From NCBI GenBank assembly GCA_040384325.1, contig JAZKJL010000006.1, positions 186,001-250,000 on the forward strand: a stretch of DNA of 64,000 nt, written 5' to 3'. The translations under genes were made by a program, and so were the position numbers. The DNA is from JACMLX01 sp040384325. GTDB lineage: Bacteria; Gemmatimonadota; Gemmatimonadetes; Gemmatimonadales; Gemmatimonadaceae. The notes below the pieces were generated by a model that searched no databases, was not told where the DNA came from, and worked only from the letters and a program-made list of their open reading frames with translations. Positions 30,619 through 38,830 of the stretch are shown in pieces (the first letter of the stretch is position 1; each line of letters begins with the position of its first letter).

Positions 30619-31290
30619 ATGATTTCCGGCCTGGTGGCCTTCATCGGCATCGGCTTCCTGATCGGTTTCCGGCACGCCTTCGAACCCGATCACCTGGCCG
30701 CCGTGAGCATGCTGGCGACGCGTGAGCGCGGCTGGCTGACGTCCGCGCGCCTTGGGCTGGCGTGGGGCGCCGGACACACCGGCAGCGTCGCGATCGTCGC
30801 CATGCTCATCATCGTGCTCGGCATCCGCGTGCCGGAATCGATGTTCGCGATCTTCGAGCTGCTGGTGGCGGCCATGCTGATCGTGCTCGGCGTGAGCACG
30901 CTGGTGACCGAGACGCGACGCCACCGCCGCGTGCTGGGCGACGCCCATGCACATGCCCACCACGCGCAGGTGGCGCACGTGCACCCGGAACGCATCCGCA
31001 ACGTGCGTGGGGCGTTCAGCTTCGGCATCGCACACGGGCTGGCGGGCAGCGGCGCCGTGATCGTGCTGCTGGTGGCCGCCGCGACGTCGGTGCGCGAGCA
31101 GTTCACGTACCTGCTGGCGTTCGGCGTCGGCACCGTGGGCGGCATGTGCATCGTGTCGCTGCTGGTCAGTGGCCTCGCCGGCCTCGCGATCACGCGCAGC
31201 AGGCACTGGGCGATGAGCATTCGCGTTGCTGCCGCCACCGCCAGCACGGTGGTGGGCGTGATGCTGGGCTGGTCGGTGCTGACCGGCTGA
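30619..31290 (+). CDS. Nickel/cobalt permease, NicO/HoxN-like
   Basis: 223 aa, about six membrane helices. The signature IGFRHAFEPDHLAAVSML matches the HX4DH motif of helix II in NiCoT/NicO transporters, which import Ni2+ or Co2+. A His-rich cytoplasmic loop (DAHAHAHHAQVAHVHPE) follows helix IV, also typical. The size is short for classic HoxN but normal for this subgroup. No nickel enzyme (urease, hydrogenase) is seen nearby. Start at 30619. Confidence 0.85.
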   Translation: MISGLVAFIGIGFLIGFRHAFEPDHLAAVSMLATRERGWLTSARLGLAWGAGHTGSVAIVAMLIIVLGIRVPESMFAIFELLVAAMLIVLGVSTLVTETRRHRRVLGDAHAHAHHAQVAHVHPERIRNVRGAFSFGIAHGLAGSGAVIVLLVAAATSVREQFTYLLAFGVGTVGGMCIVSLLVSGLAGLAITRSRHWAMSIRVAAATASTVVGVMLGWSVLTG

Positions 31291-31300
31291 TCGTCGGCGA

Positions 31301-32713
31301 TCAGTCCTTCACGCCCAGCCAGCCGCGCACACGTTCCGCGATCCGCTCGGCCGACGGTGGATCGAGGTTGGCGAGCACGATCAGGTCGTAGCCGCCCGGC
31401 AACTCCCCTTCGACCACCGCATTCACTCCGGGTGATCCGCCGGCGATGCCAAGGCCCGGTGGCGGGCCACCGGCGATCGTGCCGGCGCGCAATGCGGCGA
31501 TGAACTTCTTCAGGTCACCCACGGTGCTGTAGCCACCACCGGCCGCACTGCCGCGATCGGGCAACGTGGTGGCGTTGCTGGCGAGCGGCGTGGTGCTTCC
31601 AGCGGCGGGACGACCACCGCGCGAATAGCCGATGGCGGTGCGCGGCGGGAGCGAATCGAGCGCGTAGTGTGCCGTGCGCGTCATGCCGGCGGGCGCGAAG
31701 ATGTGTCGCTGCACGTAGGTGTAGTAATCCTCACCCGACACGCGCTCGATCAGTCCACCCAGCACCACGTAGCCCGCGTTCGAGTATTGCTGGCGCGCAC
31801 CCGGCTCGAAGGCCAGTGGCGCGGTGACGATCGCCCCGAGCACCTGCTTGTTGTGCCTGACCGCGCGTGGTGCGATGCCGGGCAGCTCGAAGATGTTGCC
31901 GGTGATGCCCGAGGCGTGCTGCAGGATCTGCGTGATCGTGACGCGTTTCGCCACGTCGGCATTCGGATAGTCGGGCCACGCGCGTGCGAGGCTCGAATCG
32001 AGCGCGAGGCGACCGGCGGCGGCAAGCTGCCGGACGGCGGTGGCGGTGAAGACCTTGTTGATCGAGCCGAGGTTGAACGCGGTTTCGAGGGTGTTCTTCG
32101 TGCGCGTGGTGCGATCCGCGTCACCGTAGGCGCGTTCGAACACCGGCACACCGCGTCGTGAGAGCGACACCACGCCCGCGAAGGCATCGGCGCGTGACAG
32201 GCTGTCGAGCAGCGTGCGCAGGCGCGACACGAGCTCGGGCTGTCGCAGCGGCGCCACTGGGCGCGTGGCGCTTGCCGGTGCGGGTTCCTTGTGCATCGTC
32301 ATCGGCTCGAGCCCGAACGCATCGGCCACGTTCATGGCGTTCAGCATCAGCTCCATCCGCACCTGCACGTTGGTCTTGCGTTCGCGCAGGATCGCCTCGA
32401 TGGCCGCGTCGTCGCTGCGCACGATGCCCTCGAGGATGAAGCCACCGGTGCGTCGTGCGAGGCCGAGCTGCCGGTTGGTGCGCAGCACCAGGTCGCCTTC
32501 GGGATCGTAGCGCGTGAGCCAGGCGAAAATGGCGGTGGAATCTGCCGCACCGATGGCCGCGAGATAGGCGCGCACCGCATCACCGGCGCGGCCTTCCGGC
32601 AGGACGACGGGTGTGGCAGCGGCAGCCTGTGCGCCAAGCGGCCTGCTGGCCGGCACCGCGAGGATGCCGAGCAGCAGGCCGAGGGATGTGATCGCGCGAG
32701 GGATCGTTCGCAT
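31301..32713 (-). CDS. Secreted serine hydrolase, beta-lactamase family
   Basis: 470 aa. Signal peptide (TSLGLLLGILAVPASRPLGAQ), an N-terminal domain of about 130 residues of unknown type, then a beta-lactamase-like domain: SxxK is SINK (Ser217, Lys220), YxN is YSN in ARQQYSNAGYVVLGG, and GGSPG stands where HTG/KTG is usual. It probably hydrolyses peptides or esters in the periplasm. It precedes the BlaR1-like receptor gene by 53 bp in map order and is on the same strand downstream of it, so a link to beta-lactam-type signalling is possible. Confidence 0.88.
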   Translation of the reverse strand: MRTIPRAITSLGLLLGILAVPASRPLGAQAAAATPVVLPEGRAGDAVRAYLAAIGAADSTAIFAWLTRYDPEGDLVLRTNRQLGLARRTGGFILEGIVRSDDAAIEAILRERKTNVQVRMELMLNAMNVADAFGLEPMTMHKEPAPASATRPVAPLRQPELVSRLRTLLDSLSRADAFAGVVSLSRRGVPVFERAYGDADRTTRTKNTLETAFNLGSINKVFTATAVRQLAAAGRLALDSSLARAWPDYPNADVAKRVTITQILQHASGITGNIFELPGIAPRAVRHNKQVLGAIVTAPLAFEPGARQQYSNAGYVVLGGLIERVSGEDYYTYVQRHIFAPAGMTRTAHYALDSLPPRTAIGYSRGGRPAAGSTTPLASNATTLPDRGSAAGGGYSTVGDLKKFIAALRAGTIAGGPPPGLGIAGGSPGVNAVVEGELPGGYDLIVLANLDPPSAERIAERVRGWLGVKD

Positions 32714-32765
32714 CGAGGTGGAGCGGGTCAGGTGTGACGTGACGATGGCGAGAAGGCAGCGTGCG

Positions 32766-34283
32766 TCAGGGCTTCACCTGCTTGGTGGTGATCTCGATCA
32801 CGCCCTTCGCTGCGCGGGGGTCGCTGTACTTGGCGGTGGCGGCGGGGCCCTTGATCACGTTGACGCTGAGAATCCGGTCCGGGGAGAGGGTGTTCATGGC
32901 GTTCGACTCTCGGATGACCCCGTCGATGACCATGAGGCCGTCGAAGACCGTCCGCATCTTGCCGGATGGCTCGGTGGTGTTGGTGCCGCCAGGGGCGACG
33001 ATGCGCATGCGAACCGCTCCGTCGAGCGCCGTCTCGGTGACGATGGCGGTGTCCACGACAAGCGTCGTGCGCTTCGTGCCCAGCGGTGCGTCACCCGGCT
33101 TCCGCGTGGTGATGCGGATTTCGCCGGTGCCGTCGGAGACCTTGATCACGTTCACGTTGGCGATGCTGTCGGGTGCGACGGCATCGGCCTGCGCCTTGGT
33201 GGCGACGACGTCGTTCACGAAGTAGGTCATCCGCGACGTGTCCATCAACGCGACCTTGCTCACGGCGGCGGTGGCGGTGGCGGCGGTCATCCCATCCACC
33301 TCGTCGGCCGTCGGCAGATTCGCTTCACACGCCGCCAGCAAGGCGAGCGACGCCAGTGCGCCGGTGGAGAGTGCGCGGAGCAGGGGATACCGCAACGGCT
33401 TCGGGGTCATGGCGATCAATCTCCGTTCGAGATGGGAAGGCGTGCAGGAAAAGGCGGGCAGTGCGGCACCGAATCCGGTGCGATGGTCGGTGAGGTCGAT
33501 CAGCAGCGTGCCGTAGTCGCGGGCACTGGCACCGCGCTGCAGCACTCGGCGGTCACAATCCAGTTCCACGGCCAGGCGCAGGCGCGCAGCCATCCACCAG
33601 ACGGCGGGATGCCAGGGGAGCAGCACGATCGCGGCCTGCGCCACCGCCAGCAGCAGCGGGTCGTGTGTGCGCAGGTGTTCCAGTTCGTGCGCCAGCACCA
33701 GTTGCTGTTCGCGATCGTCGCGGGAGAGCAGCCAGCGTGGCACCACAATTTCGGCGCGCGTGACACCGATCACGGCGGGGCCGATGTCACCGGCGATGCG
33801 CACGGTGGTGCCGTGCACGGTGCCGAGTGGCCAGTGCGCGCGGCGACGTTGAAAGCGGACGTGGATGGTGATGAAGGCCACCAACAGCACGATGCTGGCG
33901 ATCAGCCAGGCGGCAAGCAGCACACGCTCGGTGCCCACGGGGACGGTGGCGTGCCACGCACTCCAGGCCTGCTGCACGACATCGCTGCCGATCGCGGTGA
34001 GCTCGTGCCAGGCCGCACGCAGGGTGCCGAGCACGGTGACGGTGGTGGCGACGGTGGGTGTGTCGGTCGCGATGCTGGTGCTCTTCCACATCACGCTCGA
34101 CACTGTCTCGGTGACGGCCCGCAGCGGCGCCAGCGCGGCCAGCATCAGTGTCATGAGCAATGCGCCCACCCACGCCCATCGGGTGGGGCGACCGGCGGCG
34201 CGCAGGGCAGACTCGGCGCCGAAGGCGGCCAGCGCCAGCAACGCGCCCAGCAGCGCCACCTGGGCCATGGTCCAGGCGATCAT
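32766..34283 (-). CDS. BlaR1-like M56 metallopeptidase receptor with a plug-like C-terminal domain
   Basis: 505 aa. N-terminal membrane helices frame an M56 zinc peptidase with LAHELEHLRTHD (His199, Glu200, His203). After another helix with a cysteine (ALLAACEANLPTADEVDG), an extracytoplasmic tail of about 190 residues has two 'VNVIK' units, the second ending in SVNVIKGP and GVIEITTK, as in TonB-dependent plug domains. In BlaR1/MecR1 the sensor is a penicillin-binding domain; here the sensor is different. It is coupled to the BlaI-like gene (ATGA at 34280-34283). On sensing, the peptidase would inactivate BlaI. Confidence 0.88.
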   Translation of the reverse strand: MIAWTMAQVALLGALLALAAFGAESALRAAGRPTRWAWVGALLMTLMLAALAPLRAVTETVSSVMWKSTSIATDTPTVATTVTVLGTLRAAWHELTAIGSDVVQQAWSAWHATVPVGTERVLLAAWLIASIVLLVAFITIHVRFQRRRAHWPLGTVHGTTVRIAGDIGPAVIGVTRAEIVVPRWLLSRDDREQQLVLAHELEHLRTHDPLLLAVAQAAIVLLPWHPAVWWMAARLRLAVELDCDRRVLQRGASARDYGTLLIDLTDHRTGFGAALPAFSCTPSHLERRLIAMTPKPLRYPLLRALSTGALASLALLAACEANLPTADEVDGMTAATATAAVSKVALMDTSRMTYFVNDVVATKAQADAVAPDSIANVNVIKVSDGTGEIRITTRKPGDAPLGTKRTTLVVDTAIVTETALDGAVRMRIVAPGGTNTTEPSGKMRTVFDGLMVIDGVIRESNAMNTLSPDRILSVNVIKGPAATAKYSDPRAAKGVIEITTKQVKP

Positions 34284-34657
34284 GGCGCGTCTCCCAGTCG
34301 CTCGGCGAGCAGGCGGCGCATCCGTTCCAGCTCGTCGCGACTGAGCCGGTCGTCGGCCACGAAGTGCGCGAAGAGCTTTTCGGCCGAACCGTGGAAGATC
34401 GATTCGCGGACCCGGGCCAGTGCACTGTCACCGGCTTGTTCGGCGCCGACGAGCGCGCGGTACCGGTAGGCCCGACCTTCGGCCTCGTGCGACACGTAGC
34501 CCTTCTCCTCCAGCGTCTGCAGGGCGGAGAGGACGGTGGTGTAGGCGAGGGGTTCCTCGAGCGCGTCCTTCACCTCGGCCACCGTGGCGCCACCGGTGCG
34601 CCAGAGGATGCTCATGACGGCCAGTTCGCGCGGGGGGAAGTAGAGCGTGTCGTCCAT
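34280..34657 (-). CDS. BlaI/MecI/CopY-family repressor
   Basis: 125 aa. Winged helix MSILWRTGGATVAEVKDAL and TTVLSALQTLEEKGYVSHEAEGRAYRYRAL followed by a helical dimer tail are the BlaI/MecI pattern. Such repressors bind symmetric operators and are cleaved or inactivated by the linked M56 receptor. The operator is probably the palindrome 14 bases before the start. The gene overlaps the receptor start by four bases. Confidence 0.93.
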   Translation of the reverse strand: MDDTLYFPPRELAVMSILWRTGGATVAEVKDALEEPLAYTTVLSALQTLEEKGYVSHEAEGRAYRYRALVGAEQAGDSALARVRESIFHGSAEKLFAHFVADDRLSRDELERMRRLLAERLGDAP

Positions 34658-34670
34658 GGGCGGCCTTTGG

Positions 34671-34688
34671 CTACGGGTTCTTCCGTAG
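34671..34688. promoter_or_regulatory. Putative BlaI-type operator
   Basis: CTACGG-N6-CCGTAG is a perfect 6-bp inverted repeat centred about 22 bp upstream of the blaI-like start. The flanking bases on the coding strand read TACTACGG, similar to BlaI/MecI sites that begin TACTACA. This supports self-repression of the pair. Confidence 0.6.
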
Positions 34689-34771
34689 TATGGATGGCGT
34701 GCTGCCAGTTGTCAACGGGTTTTTCAGTACTCAGCCGCGCGGCATGGGATCGGCGGCCCCTTCAGGCTGGG

Positions 34772-35395
34772 CTACGGCTTGGTGGTGATTTCGATGGCGC
34801 CGTTCCGCGCCCGGGGGTCGGCGTATTTCGCACGGGCTTCGCTGGCCTTGATCACCTTGACGCTGAGCATGCGGTTTTCGGCGATTCGCGCGGCGAGCAA
34901 CGGTTCCGTGATGACACCGTTGACGATCACCAGCGCCAGCCGAGCTTCCGGTCCTTTCTGTCCGGCGCGAAGATGGACTGGTGCGAGAATTCGCACGGGG
35001 ATCAAGTTCACGCTGTCGAGGGCGACGTACGCATCCTCCTCGACGACGCGGGCATACGGGCCAAGCGGTGCGTCGCCCGGCTTGCGCGTCGTGATGCGAA
35101 TTTCACCGGCGGCGTGGGCGAGCCTGGTGACGCTCACGCTCACGATGCTGTCCGGCACGATCGCGTTGGCCGCGTCCTTCGCCGTGGCAACGTCGTTGAC
35201 GTAGTAGGTCACGTTCGACGTGTCGATGAGCGACGACTTGCCCGCGGCAGCGGTGACGGTGGCTGCCGTCATCCGATCCAGCTCGTCTGCAGTCGGTAGT
35301 GCTCGGTCACAGGCTGCCGCGAGCACGGACATCATCACGAGCATGCCTCGAGCGAGCCCGTGGTATACCGCGGAGTGCGATGGCGTTGGTCTCAT
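34772..35395 (-). CDS. Lipoprotein paralogous to the receptor's C-terminal domain
   Basis: 207 aa. A lipoprotein peptide (MLVMMSVLAAAC) leads into LPTADELDRMTAATVTAAAGKS, which closely repeats LPTADEVDGMTAATATAAVSK of the receptor tail. The similarity runs to the end: GEIRITTRKPGDAPLG is identical in both, and SVKVIKASEARAKYADPRA matches SVNVIKGPAATAKYSDPRA. It is therefore a stand-alone copy of the receptor's sensor tail, 114 bp upstream of the blaI-like gene. It might act as a decoy, co-sensor or periplasmic partner; that is inference. Confidence 0.85.
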   Translation of the reverse strand: MRPTPSHSAVYHGLARGMLVMMSVLAAACDRALPTADELDRMTAATVTAAAGKSSLIDTSNVTYYVNDVATAKDAANAIVPDSIVSVSVTRLAHAAGEIRITTRKPGDAPLGPYARVVEEDAYVALDSVNLIPVRILAPVHLRAGQKGPEARLALVIVNGVITEPLLAARIAENRMLSVKVIKASEARAKYADPRARNGAIEITTKP

Positions 35396-35464
35396 GGGAC
35401 AGCATCCGTTCGAAAGTGGTGTCGGGAGGCTGGCTCTCCAGGATGAGTATCGCACTTAGTGACG

Positions 35465-35803
35465 TCACGCGCCAATGATCTCGTTCAACCCTTCCACGAC
35501 CTGATCCAGTTCCTCCGCTGACACGGTGCCGAGTCGTTTGCCAATCCGCTCCACTGACAGCGTGCGGATCTGGCTGATCTTGACCCAGGATGGCTTCGGC
35601 AGTCCGCGGCCGACGAGTTCCAGTGTGAGCGGGAACGCCGCGCGTGGCGGCTGGCTCGTCAGGGCGACGGCGATGACGGTTCCCGATCGATCGTTGAACA
35701 CGTTCTGGCTGAGGATGAGCACCGGTCGTTGACCGGCCTGCTCATTCCCCCGTGTTGGATTCAGGTCGGCCCACCGGATTTCTCCCCTCAGTATTCCGGC
35801 CAC
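35465..35803 (-). CDS. MazF/PemK-family toxin
   Basis: 112 aa. MAGILRGEIRWADLNPTRGNEQAGQRPVLI is the SH3-like barrel opening of MazF/PemK endoribonucleases. NVFNDRSGTVIAVALTS and KPSWVKISQIRTLSVERI complete the family pattern. These toxins cut mRNA at short sequences. The start lies inside the end of the antitoxin gene (16-bp overlap). Confidence 0.93.
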   Translation of the reverse strand: MAGILRGEIRWADLNPTRGNEQAGQRPVLILSQNVFNDRSGTVIAVALTSQPPRAAFPLTLELVGRGLPKPSWVKISQIRTLSVERIGKRLGTVSAEELDQVVEGLNEIIGA

Positions 35804-36033
35804 GATGCCTCGTCGGTGCCGAGTCCTTCATCGGCTAGTGCCTGTTCTGCAGTGGGATCGAGCTTGGCACATTCTTCCGCCAGGCGGCGTCGCTCGAGGC
35901 GATCCAACTGGCCGGTGATGGCCGCCTCGATGGCCTGACTCCGGTTCGGATAGCGCGCATCGCGCACCAGACGGTCCACTCGGCGCAACGTGTCCGTATC
36001 GAGGGTTACCGCCACTTTCGTCTTCGCCACCAT
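35788..36033 (-). CDS. Ribbon-helix-helix antitoxin (MazE-like)
   Basis: About 80 aa. KVAVTLDTDTLRRVDRLVRDARYPNRSQAIEAAI is a ribbon-helix-helix DNA-binding domain; the C-terminal acidic tail would bind the toxin. AGGAGG lies only one base before the ATG at 36033 but four bases before the following GTG (36030), so the real start may be the GTG. The operator is probably the palindrome just upstream. Confidence 0.88.
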   Translation of the reverse strand: MVAKTKVAVTLDTDTLRRVDRLVRDARYPNRSQAIEAAITGQLDRLERRRLAEECAKLDPTAEQALADEGLGTDEASWPEY

Positions 36034-36040
36034 GCCTCCT

Positions 36041-36061
36041 GGTATGACAATACATCATACC
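36041..36061. promoter_or_regulatory. Palindromic operator of the MazEF-like pair
   Basis: GGTATGA-N7-TCATACC is a perfect 7-bp inverted repeat ending eight bases before the antitoxin ATG. It overlaps AT-rich promoter-like sequence in an otherwise GC-rich region, as expected for an autoregulated toxin-antitoxin operon. Confidence 0.65.
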
Positions 36062-36198
36062 CGTCGAATCATCGGCGCGCCAACGCTGGCGCGAGGTCAT
36101 TTCGATACGATGCGCAGTCGATGACTGAACGACTGCCTCGTCGGCACGCGGCGGTCATCGAATCTCCGCATCGCATCCCGATCCACGTTCCAGCGCCC

Positions 36199-37206
36199 TC
36201 ACCCCCGCCCATACCGCGACTCCGCCGCGCGCCGCCCGCGCGGACTGCGGTCCACCCGGCTGATCGGCCGCGCCACCGGCGTCACGCCGGCCGTGGCCTG
36301 GCTGCCCCCCGCCGCCTTCGGTGGCGCCGGCGTGGTGCGGGCCACCCCCCGCCGATCGGGCACCTCGGCATGCCCCCCCAAGCGGCGCGGAGTGGTGATG
36401 ACGTAGGGCAGGCGCATGGTGGCCGGCGGCCCGCCCTTGGCGACCGTGATGGCGAGGGCGGTGGACGCCGGTGCGGCGGCCGGCTCGGGTGATTCCAGCG
36501 CCGCCGGTACACCTTTCCCCACCAGTCGCATGGCACGCGGCATCGCGCCATCACTGCGCCACTTCCGAGGGCCAGTGACCTCGCCGGTGACCTCCAGCCG
36601 GATCCCCAGCCGCACCGACGCACCCACCGTCGGAATGGCCTGCTCCGCATCACCGGAGAGCAGGAACACCACCTGCCGGTCGTGCGCCAGGCGGGTCAGG
36701 CGCAGCACCACATTGCGCGGCAGCGCCGGCACCCCGTCCAGCACCACCAGCGCATAAGCCCCCGAACGCAGCAGCACGTCGGCACACCACGGCGCCTTGG
36801 CCGCATCGGTGGGGCGGATCACCGCCAGCCGACTGGTCTCGGCCTCCGGTGGCCGCGGACCCCGGGATGGAGCAGGGGTGGTGCCGATCGCCCCCGGCCC
36901 ACTGGCCGACGGACTGGCCAGCCGAGCCCAGTCGGCGGGGGCGAGGGTGCGCTGGGCATCCACGATCGCCACCCAACGACCGGCGGCCAGGGTCTGCGCC
37001 ACCAGCGCCCGCAACAGCGTGGTCCGGCCCTGCCCGCGCGGGGCCTGCAGCTCCGACAGCCGCCCCCTCGGCAACCCCCCGCCCAGCATCGCATCAAGGC
37101 CCGCCACTCCGGTGGGCAGCGAGGGATCGTCGCGCGGCCGCTCCCGCTCGACGACGGTGTCGAGGGCGTGGCGCAGGGCGTCGAGGGCAGCAGCAGGGGC
37201 AGGCAT
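36199..37206 (-). CDS. imuA: ImuA, RecA-like mutasome subunit
   Basis: 335 aa. LPTGVAGLDAMLGGGLPRGRLSE followed by RGQGRTTLLRALVAQTL is the RecA-like fold with a degenerate Walker A, as in ImuA. LVVLDGVPAL provides the second hydrophobic strand. The C-terminus is Pro/Arg-rich (RVDRSPRGRRAAE), as in ImuA proteins that contact partners. ImuA helps load DnaE2/ImuB in damage-induced mutagenesis. It is isolated from imuB by 15 kb, but the same 40-bp upstream block precedes both. Start at 37206. Confidence 0.85.
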   Translation of the reverse strand: MPAPAAALDALRHALDTVVERERPRDDPSLPTGVAGLDAMLGGGLPRGRLSELQAPRGQGRTTLLRALVAQTLAAGRWVAIVDAQRTLAPADWARLASPSASGPGAIGTTPAPSRGPRPPEAETSRLAVIRPTDAAKAPWCADVLLRSGAYALVVLDGVPALPRNVVLRLTRLAHDRQVVFLLSGDAEQAIPTVGASVRLGIRLEVTGEVTGPRKWRSDGAMPRAMRLVGKGVPAALESPEPAAAPASTALAITVAKGGPPATMRLPYVITTPRRLGGHAEVPDRRGVARTTPAPPKAAGGSQATAGVTPVARPISRVDRSPRGRRAAESRYGRG

Positions 37207-37627
37207 GATCGGTCCGGGTCCGGGGTCGGACTCAGGAGAATACCGAACAGACACCGAAGATCAAGCAAGGCGACAGTGGCGCCACAGCTGTCGCGACGGT
37301 GCTCCGACGGTCACGCCTGGCTCGGCGGGGTGGAGGAGCACGAAGCGCTCGCTGCGAACGCGGTACGGCACGATCGTGCGGGCGCGCAACGCACCGCGTC
37401 GACTCCTGTGGCCCACACCGTCACGACTCATCATGTCGCGATTCGCATCGCGATGCGTGGCGACCGCACGATCATCAGTCATTGCCGGATCGCGAACTGT
37501 GAATTGCGGCCGAAAGACGCATGCCTGTCTTGGCCTTGTGGAATAAATCGATCATGGAGACGACGACGCATTCCAAACACGCCTGAACTCGGTACGTAAG
37601 TTGCCCTGCTCAATCGGAGACCACGCC
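37207..37627. other. Intergenic region, imuA / mla operon
   Basis: 421 bp between divergent genes with no convincing coding sequence. It holds the putative LexA-like block (37240-37279), a 14-bp palindrome CGCATCGCGATGCG at 37444-37457, and a more AT-rich stretch at about 37540-37560 (GTGGAATAAATCGATC) that may be a promoter for the mla operon. Confidence 0.6.
37240..37279 (-). promoter_or_regulatory. Putative LexA-like SOS operator upstream of imuA
   Basis: GAACAGACACCGAAG at 37245-37259, 38 bp before the imuA start, is identical to the imuB box. The wider 40-bp block differs from 21102-21141 at only three positions, in the sequence after the box. On the coding strand it reads CTTC-N7-GTTC. 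Confidence 0.65.
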
Positions 37628-38830
37628 ATGTCGCCGCCGCCAGCCGAACTCACAACGTCACGATCGATGGGGAAGAGAAAGCCCGGTGTGCAGGAGCGCG
37701 CGCTGGGGGCTTCGCGTGCCGACGTGCGGGTGGAGCAGGATGGCCTGGTCATCGCGCTGGGCGGTGCATGGTCGCTCGAGCAGCCCCAGCCAAGCTTCGA
37801 TGATGTCGTGGCGCGTGCCGATGCCGCGCGGGGACGGATCCGCAGCATCGCCTTCGACAGCGGGTCACTGGAGGCCTGGGACAGCAGCCTGCTCATCTTC
37901 CTGACGCGCTGTCAGGATTACTGCGACGCCAATCAGCTCGAGTTGAAGACGGCCGGGCTGCCCGAGCAGGTGCCGCGCATCCTGGCGCTGGCGCATGCCG
38001 TCCCCGAGCGCGTGCAGCCGAAGGCTGCGGCACGTCCCTCGTTCGTCACACGCATGGGCACCGCCGTGCTCGACGTGTGGAGCGACCTGCGTGCCGCGAT
38101 CACGTTCACGGGAGAAGTGGCGATCGCCGTCGCGGGCATCCCGACGCGACGCGTGCACATGCGCTGGCGCGAGTTCTGGGTGGTGGTACAGACCAACAGT
38201 TCCGGCGCGCTGCCCATCGTCACGCTGATCGCGTTGCTGGTGGGCGTCATCATCGCCTTTCTTGGCGTGGTGGTCCTGAAGCGGTTCGGTGCGGGCTACT
38301 ATGTGTCGTACCTGGTCGGCTTCGGCATGTTGCGCGAGATGGGCGCGCTGATGACGGGCATCATCATCGCAGGTCGCACCGGCGCTGCCTTCGCGGCCGA
38401 GCTGGGCAGCATGAAGATCACCGAGGAGATCGACGCGTTCACCACCCTTGGCATCTCTCCCATCGAGCATCTCGTGCTGCCGCGGCTGCTCGGCCTGTTC
38501 GTGATGATGCCGCTGTTGACGATCTACGCCGATTTCGTCGGCATCGCCGGCGGCATGCTCGTCTCGGCGGCGCTCCTCGACCTCTCGTTCAAGCAGTTCG
38601 CCAGCGGCCTGCTCTCGGCGGTCACACTCTCCGATGCGCTGCTGGGTGTCCTCAAGGGGACGATCTTCGGCTTCATCGTCGGCGTGGCCGGATGCATGAA
38701 GGGGCTGCAGGGCGGTTCTGACGCCGGCGCTGTCGGACGCGCCGCGACCGCCGCCGTCGTGCTTGGCATCACGCTCATCATCATGGCCAATGCCGTGGTC
38801 GACTGGCTCGCGGCGCTGCTCAACATATGA
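37628..38830 (+). CDS. MlaE-type lipid ABC transporter permease with N-terminal STAS domain
   Basis: 400 aa. The first ~130 residues are STAS-like (VEQDGLVIALGGAW, SIAFDSGSLEAWDSSLLIFLTRC), corresponding to MlaB fused to the permease. The rest is MlaE: VQTNSSGALPIVTLIALLVG, REMGALMTGIIIAGRTGAAFAAELGSM, EEIDAFTTLGI and five or six membrane helices. The Mla system moves phospholipids between the membranes. Start at 37628 with GGAG eight bases before it. It overlaps the ATPase gene by four bases (ATGA). First of a four-gene operon. Confidence 0.93.
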   Translation: MSPPPAELTTSRSMGKRKPGVQERALGASRADVRVEQDGLVIALGGAWSLEQPQPSFDDVVARADAARGRIRSIAFDSGSLEAWDSSLLIFLTRCQDYCDANQLELKTAGLPEQVPRILALAHAVPERVQPKAAARPSFVTRMGTAVLDVWSDLRAAITFTGEVAIAVAGIPTRRVHMRWREFWVVVQTNSSGALPIVTLIALLVGVIIAFLGVVVLKRFGAGYYVSYLVGFGMLREMGALMTGIIIAGRTGAAFAAELGSMKITEEIDAFTTLGISPIEHLVLPRLLGLFVMMPLLTIYADFVGIAGGMLVSAALLDLSFKQFASGLLSAVTLSDALLGVLKGTIFGFIVGVAGCMKGLQGGSDAGAVGRAATAAVVLGITLIIMANAVVDWLAALLNI

